From NCBI RefSeq assembly GCF_000024025.1, contig NC_013131.1, positions 5,642,001-5,706,000 of the forward strand: a stretch of 64,000 nt of DNA, given 5' to 3'. Positions 35,829-43,339 of this stretch are shown piece by piece (positions within the stretch are counted from its first letter, which is position 1; each line of letters opens with the position of its first letter). The notes under the pieces were generated by a model. The model made no database searches. It was not told the DNA's origin and saw only the letters and a program-made list of their open reading frames with translations. Made by a program: the position numbers and the translations under genes. This stretch comes from Catenulispora acidiphila DSM 44928. GTDB taxonomy: Bacteria > Actinomycetota > Actinomycetes > Streptomycetales > Catenulisporaceae.

Positions 35829-38459
35829 CTACTGCACCCGGATCTTCCAGATGCCGCGTCCGTGCGTGGCCGCGTACAGGTTCCCGTCCGGGCCCAGCGA
35901 CAGTTGCAGCGTGGCGTTGGTCGGCAGGCCGTCGCCCAGGATGCTCCAGCGCGAGTTGTGCGGGCCCTGGTAGAACACGCCGAGGTCGGTGGCCAGCGCG
36001 ATGCCGCCGTGCGGGAGCAGGACGATGGAGTCCGCCGGGACGTCCGGCAGGTTCGCCGAGATGTCCTTCCAGGTCGCGCCGCCGTCGTGGCTCTCGTAGA
36101 GGTGCCCGATTCCCGCGCCGGGACCCTCGGTCCAGGCCCGGGAGAAGCCGCTGACGCCGACGTAGACGTGGTTGGCGTCCTTCGGGTCGATCGCGAGGGA
36201 GGACAGGTAGCGGTTGGGCAGCGAGGTGCCGTCGGTCGGCAGGGTCAGCTGGTGCCAGCCGGTGCCGTCGGCGTTGCCGACCGCGATGCCGCGGGTGAAG
36301 CCGACGCTGTTGCAGCCGCCGCCGCACCAGGCCGCGTAGATCTTGCCGCCGGAGTCCGCGACGGCCGTGGCCAGGTTGCCGGCGCCGAGGTCGTAGACGT
36401 CGGTCCAGTCGGAGGTGGCGCGGATGGCGAAGCCCTTGGTCTGGACGGCGACGTGCTGGCCGCCGGCCACCCAGGTGTTCGGGCTCTGGGAGTCGGTGGT
36501 GAACGGGGCGGTGAAGCGGGCGGTGCCGTTCACTCCGTCGTTCGGCGGGACGTTGTACTCGGTGCTCGTCGAGTAATCGATGCTGACGTTCTGGCCGCAG
36601 TCGTTGGTGACCCAGATCGACAGGTTGGTGTACTCCTCGGCGATGTTGCAGCCGTTCTTCGGGTCGACCAGCGTGTCCCCGCCGTCGCCGCCGAAGTTGG
36701 AGCCCATCACTTTGTCGCCGCTGCGCAGGATCGACTGGCCGTTGTCCTGCAGACCGCCGGAGACGGCGACGCCGTGGCCGGACGGGTCGGCGCCGACGCC
36801 CACCGAGTAGTACTGCAGGGTGTCGATGCTTCCGTCGTTGAGCGACTGCCAGTCCGCGGCGTGGCCGCCGGAGTCCAGCACGCCGGCCACCGGCCGCTTG
36901 TACACGCCGCCGTCGTTGCCGACCACGACGTAGCTCTTGCCGCCGATGCCGCCGATCGCGACCGCGTGCTGGTCGGAGTGGGTCGTGGGGCTGCACGTGC
37001 CGGTCTGCTCGGTCGGGTCGATCGACCAGCAGGGGTAGGTGAAGTTCCAGTACGGGCCGACCGTGTTCCAGGTCGTGCCGGCGTCGTGGGACTCGTAGAC
37101 CTCTTCCAGACCCATGTAGACGTGGTTCGGGTCGGCCGGATCGACCTGCAGGAACTGGTTGTACCAGGCCTGGACGCCGGGGTTGTAGGTGGCGCCGGTC
37201 TCGGCGGAGCCGGAGGCCTCCAGCTTCGGGGAGTCCGCGACCAGCTTCCACGGACCGAACGGCGTGCCGTCGGAGACGTAGACGCCGCCGAGCGTGGACT
37301 TCGGGCTGGTGATCTTCGTCGGGTCCTGGTTGATCGCGTAGAACTTCGAGCCGTCCTTCGACCCGGCGAAGGTCACGGCGCCGACGTTGGCCGCGGCGGT
37401 CGGCAGGTCGCCGAGCGAGGTGGTGATGCGCGTCCAGGTACCGCCGGACTTGGTGTAGAAGCCGTTGTAGGCATCACCGCTGCGCCAGCCGATCGCCGCG
37501 ATCAGCTTGCCGGGGTTCTTCGGATCGGCGGTGATGTCGTTGACGATGTTCTTGTACGGCGCGGCCGGGTCAGCGGCCTGAGAGGCGCCGGGCAGGTAGG
37601 TGGGGTTCGGCGCGAACTCCAGCTTCCACGCGCCGCGCAGGTCGCTCAGCGAGTGCGACCACAGACCGCGGGTCGTGGCCGCGTAGACCGTGTTCCCGAT
37701 GAAGCGGATCTTGCGGATGCTGGTGGACTGCAGCTCCGTGCCGCCGACGCGGTCGCGGGTGGAGAACGTCCCGTTCTGCGGGTGGGAGAGCACGTACACG
37801 CCCGAGCCGGTGAACGTGTCCGAGGCTGTGTTCGCCTCGCCGGTGGCGTACCAGAGCCGGCCTGAGGAGTCCAGTTCCAGGTCGCCGGTCGAGGCCGCCG
37901 GGAGCGACTCGGAGATCGGCGTCCACTTCCCGCCGCCGGTGGAGGACCGCCACACACCGCCGTTGGCGCCGCCGGCATAGACGTGGCCGGCGTTGTCGGC
38001 GGCCATGCCGGTGATCCGGCCGGTGACGTCGCCGGCACCGCCGGAGGAGTTCGAGTCGTAGTCGCGGTAGCGCGGGTCGTCGGCGTTGTACGCCGTGGTG
38101 GTGACCGGCTTCCACTCCGGACCGGAGTGCGGCAGGGACTGCATCTGCTGCCAGGCGGCGCCGTAGGCGCCGGGCGCCACGACACCGGGCGCACTGCGCG
38201 CGGCGAAGTACTCGTTGTCCGCGGCGCTCGGGTCGTCGACCCCGCCGTCGGGGTCGCCGGGCGGACCGCTGACCGCGTCAGATCGAATGCCACCCGTAGA
38301 AGCGGTGGACGTGCTGATCGCGTGCGGCCGATTGTGGGGATGCGTACCGCTGGCGTTCAGAGTGTTCGCGGCGGACGCCTGCGGGCCGGCCAAGGCCACT
38401 GTCAGGGCCGCACAAGCCGCTCCGATCGGGAGCAGTCGTCGGCGTATGGCTGTTCGCAT
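35829..38459 (-). CDS. Exported BNR/sortilin-like beta-propeller protein (GH74-like architecture)
   Basis: Secreted 876-residue protein with a signal peptide to about residue 30. Repeated blade motifs run through it: AGGANGGVWRSSTGGGKW, VYESHDAGTTWNT, VGNDGGVYKR, LYESHDGGATWKD, ATDLGVFYQG. These Asp-box/BNR blades indicate a seven-bladed or tandem propeller like those of sialidases, sortilins and GH74 xyloglucanases. I cannot place the catalytic Asp pair of GH74, so hydrolase activity is unproven. A minus-strand promoter candidate (TTGACA, 18 bases, TACTTT at 38591-38562) precedes it. Confidence 0.75.
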   Translation of the reverse strand: MRTAIRRRLLPIGAACAALTVALAGPQASAANTLNASGTHPHNRPHAISTSTASTGGIRSDAVSGPPGDPDGGVDDPSAADNEYFAARSAPGVVAPGAYGAAWQQMQSLPHSGPEWKPVTTTAYNADDPRYRDYDSNSSGGAGDVTGRITGMAADNAGHVYAGGANGGVWRSSTGGGKWTPISESLPAASTGDLELDSSGRLWYATGEANTASDTFTGSGVYVLSHPQNGTFSTRDRVGGTELQSTSIRKIRFIGNTVYAATTRGLWSHSLSDLRGAWKLEFAPNPTYLPGASQAADPAAPYKNIVNDITADPKNPGKLIAAIGWRSGDAYNGFYTKSGGTWTRITTSLGDLPTAAANVGAVTFAGSKDGSKFYAINQDPTKITSPKSTLGGVYVSDGTPFGPWKLVADSPKLEASGSAETGATYNPGVQAWYNQFLQVDPADPNHVYMGLEEVYESHDAGTTWNTVGPYWNFTYPCWSIDPTEQTGTCSPTTHSDQHAVAIGGIGGKSYVVVGNDGGVYKRPVAGVLDSGGHAADWQSLNDGSIDTLQYYSVGVGADPSGHGVAVSGGLQDNGQSILRSGDKVMGSNFGGDGGDTLVDPKNGCNIAEEYTNLSIWVTNDCGQNVSIDYSTSTEYNVPPNDGVNGTARFTAPFTTDSQSPNTWVAGGQHVAVQTKGFAIRATSDWTDVYDLGAGNLATAVADSGGKIYAAWCGGGCNSVGFTRGIAVGNADGTGWHQLTLPTDGTSLPNRYLSSLAIDPKDANHVYVGVSGFSRAWTEGPGAGIGHLYESHDGGATWKDISANLPDVPADSIVLLPHGGIALATDLGVFYQGPHNSRWSILGDGLPTNATLQLSLGPDGNLYAATHGRGIWKIRVQ

Positions 38460-38561
38460 GCCGTGGGATCCCTACCTGTTGGGGACTGGGTATGGCGGTG
38501 CACGGCGCAGTGTGCCAGCCGAGCGGCATGTTAGTCAGTCCTCGGATTATCAAGATTCTAT

Positions 38562-38591
38562 AAAGTAAGAACCTTGATCCACTTCTGTCAA
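38562..38591 (-). promoter_or_regulatory. Promoter candidate of the beta-propeller gene
   Basis: On the minus strand TTGACA (38591-38586) is followed after 18 bases by TACTTT (38567-38562). It lies in an A/T-rich pocket about 100 bases upstream of the start at 38459. Confidence 0.5.
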
Positions 38592-38598
38592 GAGGTCC

Positions 38599-39537
38599 TC
38601 ACCCGAGCAGCGCGATGGCGCAGGCCAGGACAGCGCAGTAAGCGATGCAGTGCACTTGGTACGCGATGCGATCGGTTCTTGGAGTACGCGGGTAGAGCGT
38701 GAGGGCTGCGGCGGACCAGCTGGTGACGATCACGAGGGCGTCGCAGATCGCCGTGCTGGACGCGGTATGGCGGGTGGGGGCGAACAGGAGGATATGGATG
38801 GCGAGCGGGAGGACGAGTGATACGGCCACGAACCAGATGCGGACCGGCCAGTGTCCGATGATCAGTGGCAGGGTGGTGCGTCCGACGCGCTGGTCGCCGT
38901 CCATGTCGCGGACGTCTTCGATGCGCATCGGCAGGTTGAAGGCGATGGTGAGGATGAGGATCCAGGTCCAGCCCGTGTGGTCGATCGGTCCGGCCAGCGT
39001 CCAGGCCATGGCGAGCTGGGACAGGATTCCGGCGATCATGGCGAGCGGTTTGACGTAGAGGTAGTGGCGCGGGGTCGATATCAGGTTCAGGCCGATGGCA
39101 GTGCCCTGCCACAGCAGAACCCACGGCAGTGTGCCTGTGACCATGCCGAGCGCCGTGTAGAGCGCCATGGTTACCCAGAAGCGCCGCAGCAGTCCCCGTG
39201 GGGTTGTCAGGCCGGCGGGGATCGGCCGATACGGTTTGTTGAGCAGGTCCTCCGCACCGGCGCGGTACTGGTTGGAGGCGTCGAAAACGTAGAGGTACAG
39301 CGCGAACATCACACAGCTGAGGGCTAGACGTGTGGCGAGCTCCGTACCGGTGACCTTGTAGTGGACACAGGCCGCCGTCGTGAACAACAGGCCCGGGGTG
39401 AAGGCCGCGATGGCGTTGTCGACGGTGAGCCGCGCGGTGAGTTCGGCCTCGGCCCGGAGCCGGCCGGGAAGCCCGGCACGTCCGGAGAGGGGCGCATGGG
39501 CTGAAGCCCGACTCGCGGGCGTCGAGGTCGAGGTCAT
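38599..39537 (-). CDS. UbiA-superfamily protein, probable UbiA-type terpene cyclase
   Basis: A 312-residue integral membrane protein with eight or nine hydrophobic helices. The two Asp-rich motifs of the UbiA fold are aligned: NQYRAGAEDLLNKPYRPIP (Asn89, Asp97, Asn100, Arg104) and EDVRDMDGDQRVGRTTLP (Asp208, Asp211, Asp215). The central Asp of the first motif, N-x3-D-x3-D in prenyltransferases, is replaced by Ala93. An altered first motif fits the membrane terpene cyclases of this superfamily better than an aromatic prenyltransferase. Its start overlaps the P450 stop codon (ATGA). With a polyprenyl synthase and two oxygenases in one operon, diterpene or related cyclisation is likely. A prenyltransferase remains possible. 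Confidence 0.8.
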   Translation of the reverse strand: MTSTSTPASRASAHAPLSGRAGLPGRLRAEAELTARLTVDNAIAAFTPGLLFTTAACVHYKVTGTELATRLALSCVMFALYLYVFDASNQYRAGAEDLLNKPYRPIPAGLTTPRGLLRRFWVTMALYTALGMVTGTLPWVLLWQGTAIGLNLISTPRHYLYVKPLAMIAGILSQLAMAWTLAGPIDHTGWTWILILTIAFNLPMRIEDVRDMDGDQRVGRTTLPLIIGHWPVRIWFVAVSLVLPLAIHILLFAPTRHTASSTAICDALVIVTSWSAAALTLYPRTPRTDRIAYQVHCIAYCAVLACAIALLG

Positions 39538-40955
39538 GCCGATTGTTCCGCAGGGTTCAAAGCGGGGACGACTCGGGCCCGGGCCCGCATCCGCAGACCC
39601 TTGGGATGCATCCCGAAGATCGAGGACGGCTCGATCGCCGGCCCGGGAAGGGGCTGGAGTTCCCAGCGTGCGGCGATCGTCGCCAGGGCGAGGGCGATTT
39701 CGGTGACGGCGAACTGTTCACCGATGCACCTGCGCGCGCCGGCGCCGAACGGGATGTAGCCCTCATGGGTCGGTCCCGGTCGTGCCCGTCCGGAAGGTGC
39801 CGACCACCGGTCCGGGTCGAACGCCTCAGGCTGCTGATGCACCTCGGGCCGGTGGTGGATGAGGTGCGGGCTGATGATCAGGGAGGTACCCGCCGTGATG
39901 CGGTACCCGCCGAGTTCGGTGTCGGCCATCGTGGTGCGTGTGACCATTCCGGCCGGCGCGTAGAGGCGCAAGCATTCGGTGATGATGTGGCCGGTCAGCG
40001 GAAGCTCGGGCAGGTCCTCGATGGTGGCGGCGCCTTGGACGACGGAGTCGACTTCGGCGTACCAGCGGTCCCGGATCGCCGGGTGCTCGGCGACCAGGTG
40101 AAAGCTCCAGGCCAGTGTGGTCGAGGTGGATTCGGATCCGGCCAGCAGGAACAGGACGACCTGATCGCAGAGTTCGGAGTCCGAGAAGCGTCTGCGGTCC
40201 GCGCTCGTCTCGTCGTCGGCGTCCAGTTCGGCGCGCTGGAGGACGGACAGCAGGTCGTCCTCGTCGCCGGGGTGGGCCCGTCGCTCGGTGATGATGTCGG
40301 CGATCGTGGACCGCAGGCGGCCGATGGCCTGGCGGTAGCGGCGGTTGGCCGGAATGGGCAGGCGGTTCAGCACGGCTGGGGAGATGGTGTTGCGATAGAC
40401 GCCGGCGATGAACACGTTGACATCGTCGACCGCCTGCTGGAGCAGGTCGGCGGGCATCGAGGCGGAGAACATCGTCGCCATCAGCGCCCGGGCGGAGATG
40501 AGCTGCATCTGGGACCGCACGTCGATGACGTGGCCGTCTTCCCACGCGCCGACGACGGCTTCGATCTGCTCGCTCATCGCCTGGGCGTAGCCCGGTATCC
40601 GAGAGTGGTGGAAGGCGGGCTGGATCAGGCGCCGCTGCCGCCGGTGCTCGTCGTGCCGGCAGGTTCCCAGACCGTCGCCGAGGAGATCCCGCGCGCGGTC
40701 GTACAAGGGTCCTCCTTTGTCGAAGACCCGGTCGTTCATCAGGACCTGCCGTGTCAGATCCGGGCTGCACACCACGACCAGCTGGACCGGCCCGAACCGG
40801 ATGCGGACCAGGTCCCCGTGATCCGCCAGGGAGTTGATGAACGTGAGCGGGTTGCGCAGCATCGCCGCGGTGTGGCCGATCAGCGGCCAGCCGCCGGGAG
40901 CCGCGGGAACCGGTGCCGCGCCGGTCGCAAGCCCGGATTCTCGGGTCGATGGCAT
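39534..40955 (-). CDS. Cytochrome P450
   Basis: A 473-residue soluble P450. The oxygen-binding I-helix reads LLAGSESTSTTLAW, the K-helix Glu-x-x-Arg is in TECLRLYAP, and the heme-ligand loop is FGAGARRCIGEQ with Cys410 as thiolate. A proline-rich N-terminus (GGWPLIGHTAAM) is normal for bacterial enzymes. It sits 6 bases after the Rieske gene and overlaps the UbiA gene, so it is a tailoring oxidase of the same product. No ferredoxin is encoded nearby, so electrons must come from elsewhere. Confidence 0.95.
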   Translation of the reverse strand: MPSTRESGLATGAAPVPAAPGGWPLIGHTAAMLRNPLTFINSLADHGDLVRIRFGPVQLVVVCSPDLTRQVLMNDRVFDKGGPLYDRARDLLGDGLGTCRHDEHRRQRRLIQPAFHHSRIPGYAQAMSEQIEAVVGAWEDGHVIDVRSQMQLISARALMATMFSASMPADLLQQAVDDVNVFIAGVYRNTISPAVLNRLPIPANRRYRQAIGRLRSTIADIITERRAHPGDEDDLLSVLQRAELDADDETSADRRRFSDSELCDQVVLFLLAGSESTSTTLAWSFHLVAEHPAIRDRWYAEVDSVVQGAATIEDLPELPLTGHIITECLRLYAPAGMVTRTTMADTELGGYRITAGTSLIISPHLIHHRPEVHQQPEAFDPDRWSAPSGRARPGPTHEGYIPFGAGARRCIGEQFAVTEIALALATIAARWELQPLPGPAIEPSSIFGMHPKGLRMRARARVVPALNPAEQSA

Positions 40956-40961
40956 CGCCTG

Positions 40962-41948
40962 TCACGCTTCCTGTTCCTGGTAGAACCGCTGAGCCCAGCG
41001 GCGGGCGGGGGCGATGGGACCGTCGCCTTGGGCGAGCTTGGGAGTCTCGGTGACGACACGGCGACTCCACATGCGCACATCGGCCGTGACCTGAGAGTTG
41101 CCCGCCACCTTCAGCGCGAAGCCCAGGAGATCGGAGGCCGGACGCCGGGCCCAGGCTGCCGCGCGCGGCAGTCGAGTGCCGGCGAGGCGTCCGTGGGTGA
41201 TGCGACGCAGCGTCATGGCGCCGCCGCCTTCCGGAGTGAGTCCGGCGAACTCGATGGCGCTGATGCCGAGCTTCGGCATGTCGAAGCGCACGGTGACGTA
41301 TCCGAGGCCGAACACTTCCACGTGGGCGTGGGTGACCAGCTCGCTGCGATAGAAGCCGGACAGGTCGATGTCGGTGGCGTAGCGGTGGCCGTCCATGCGC
41401 GGCGTGCCCACGAGCGTCGCCTGGACGTGGTGCAGGGTGGAGAAGTGCCCGATGTCCGCGGTGTTCTCCAGGAAGTCGATCTGGTTTCCCTGGAACGTGC
41501 GAGACCAGACCGCGCCTCGGCCGCATCCGCTGAAGTCGAACGGCTCGACCTCCCAGGACGGCGGGGACCCGTTCTGATGGTGCCAGGCGAAGATGAAACC
41601 GTTCCTTTCGCGGACCGGCGTCGAGGTGAGCTGTGCGCCGCGGGGTGGCGGCGTGCCGTATCCGGTGCGGACACAGCGGCCGTCGGGCGCGAAGGCGAAA
41701 GCGTGGAAGGGGCACACCAGCAACTCGCGGTCGACGCGGGCGCCGCCCATGTGAGCACCCAGATGCGGGCAGTAGGGGCTGACGATGTGGGCCCGGCCGG
41801 TCTCGGTCCGGTAGATGACGATCTCGGACTCGGCGAACTTCCGGCTGATGACCTTGCCGGACGTCACTTCACGGCTGAACGCGACGGGATACCAGCCCCA
41901 CGGGTGCTGATGTGGTTCGGCACTCGCGCCGGTCACCTCACGAGTCAT
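40962..41948 (-). CDS. Rieske [2Fe-2S] non-heme iron oxygenase
   Basis: A 328-residue terminal oxygenase. The Rieske cluster ligands are Cys60 and His62 (YCPHLGAHMG) and Cys79 and His82 (VCPFHAF). The mononuclear iron site is seen in ENTADIGHFSTLHH, with Asp165, His168 and His173 in the usual D-x2-H-x4-H spacing. This resembles KshA and Neverland-type oxygenases that act on hydrophobic ring systems such as steroids, which suits a terpenoid substrate. The ATG at 41948 has GGAAGG upstream; a longer frame to 42023 lacks a good site. No reductase gene is present in the cluster. Confidence 0.92.
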   Translation of the reverse strand: MTREVTGASAEPHQHPWGWYPVAFSREVTSGKVISRKFAESEIVIYRTETGRAHIVSPYCPHLGAHMGGARVDRELLVCPFHAFAFAPDGRCVRTGYGTPPPRGAQLTSTPVRERNGFIFAWHHQNGSPPSWEVEPFDFSGCGRGAVWSRTFQGNQIDFLENTADIGHFSTLHHVQATLVGTPRMDGHRYATDIDLSGFYRSELVTHAHVEVFGLGYVTVRFDMPKLGISAIEFAGLTPEGGGAMTLRRITHGRLAGTRLPRAAAWARRPASDLLGFALKVAGNSQVTADVRMWSRRVVTETPKLAQGDGPIAPARRWAQRFYQEQEA

Positions 41949-42024
41949 GGCTGCACCTTCCGGACGGTTCGACGATCCAGGCCAGTGCACTGATACGGGA
42001 CCAGTGCCGTTCACTGCGCTCACC

Positions 42025-43065
42025 TCACCGGTCCCGACCGGCGATCAGATTGGCCACGTGGAGCAATTCGGCGGCAGGGAGCGGATCAGCGATCTCTGTC
42101 TGCAAGATCCCCACCGCGTCGGACAGCGCGGCGGCGGCTTGCCCGCAGGCCCAGGTTCGCGCCCCCGCGGCCTCGATGAGTTCGGCTAGCGACCGCAGCT
42201 CGGTCTCGCCGCGTGGGCGGTCGGCGTGGTAGAGCGCGGCCAGTCGTGCGCCGGCCGCGGTGCCCGAGGTCAAGGCCGCGACCACGGGAAGAGACTTCTT
42301 GCCGCGCTCCAGATCGGCGAACACCGGCTTGCCGGTCACCGCGGGATCGCCCCAGATACCCAGCAGATCGTCGACATACTGGAAGGCCAGGCCCAGCTTC
42401 CGGCCGAACGCGTCCAGCCGGCCGGCCGCCGCCGGAGTGCCGCCGCCGGCCAGCGCCCCCAGCGCGCACGCGCATCCCAGAAGCGCCCCGGTCTTCCCGG
42501 CCGCCATGGCGAGGACCTCGGACACCGAGACGTCCGCCCGCTGCTCGAAGTCCATGTCGGACCACTGCCCGGCACACAGCTCCACGCAGCACGTGCCGAT
42601 CCACTCAGCTCCCCTGTCGCATACCGGCGCAGGCTCCTGAGCCAGCAGCCGGTTCGCCACAGCCAGCAGCGCGTCTCCGGCCAGGATCGCCTGGGAGATC
42701 CCGAAAACACTCCAGGCCGTGGGCCGATGCCGACGGGTCAGGTCCGCGTCCATGACGTCGTCGTGCAGCAGCGAGAAGTTGTGCACGAGCTCCACCGCGA
42801 CCGCCACCGGGACCGCCGCTTCGGCACTGCCGCCCACCGCCCGCGCCGTCAGAAGCGTCAGCGCCGGGCGGATCGCCTTGCCGGGATCCGCAGCCGTGGC
42901 CCGTCCACGCTCGTCCCACCAGCCGAAGTGGTAGCCGCAGACGCGCCGCAGCGGTCCAGGCAGGCCGTCGACCACCGCCCGCAGCGCCGGATCCACCAGA
43001 GCCCGAGCCCACGCCAGCACCTCGTCGGCAGTGCGCGGCCGCTCGGCGACACTGGTCACGCTCAT
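42025..43065 (-). CDS. Polyprenyl diphosphate synthase (GGPP synthase-like)
   Basis: Cytosolic all-alpha isoprenyl synthase of 346 residues. The first Asp-rich motif is LLHDDVMDADLTRRHRP (Asp102, Asp103, Asp106) and the second is YVDDLLGIWGD (Asp232, Asp233), with GKPVFADLERGKKSLP after it. Phe97 (five residues before the first Asp) lies near the chain-length region, so C15 versus C20 cannot be settled by eye. Actinomycete homologs with DDVMD and GIWGDP are usually GGPP synthases. It is the first gene of the terpenoid operon and supplies the cyclase substrate. Confidence 0.9.
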   Translation of the reverse strand: MSVTSVAERPRTADEVLAWARALVDPALRAVVDGLPGPLRRVCGYHFGWWDERGRATAADPGKAIRPALTLLTARAVGGSAEAAVPVAVAVELVHNFSLLHDDVMDADLTRRHRPTAWSVFGISQAILAGDALLAVANRLLAQEPAPVCDRGAEWIGTCCVELCAGQWSDMDFEQRADVSVSEVLAMAAGKTGALLGCACALGALAGGGTPAAAGRLDAFGRKLGLAFQYVDDLLGIWGDPAVTGKPVFADLERGKKSLPVVAALTSGTAAGARLAALYHADRPRGETELRSLAELIEAAGARTWACGQAAAALSDAVGILQTEIADPLPAAELLHVANLIAGRDR

Positions 43066-43339
43066 CGTCGCATCCACCCCTCGCGAAAAGGCACGCCCGA
43101 CGTACCGGCGAACCCGAACTGCGGCGATCCCATCCCCGACCGTGACACGGCCCTTATTACTCAGTAACCACCCAATGCTGCCAGATCACCAAAGCAGGCC
43201 GGCAAGTCGGCATCCGTCTCGTTTCAGGGTGACGATTCACGCTCTTCCCGACTTATGCCTGACGGAAACCACCACGCCGATCGGCCACGAGTCTCCGTGG
43301 CCGATCGGCTTGGGCAGGCGGACGGCTTGGCCGGGCGGA
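43066..43339. promoter_or_regulatory. Upstream region of the terpenoid operon
   Basis: A 274-base non-coding gap before the GGPP synthase-like gene. It holds the 11-base palindrome TTACTCAGTAA at 43157-43167, flanked by A/T-rich bases, about 95 bases upstream of the start. I see no other gene here. Confidence 0.5.

Noticed and set aside
35829-38459. Firm assignment as GH74 xyloglucanase
   Set aside because: The propeller repeats fit, but I could not locate the catalytic aspartates, so only an architecture-level call is made.
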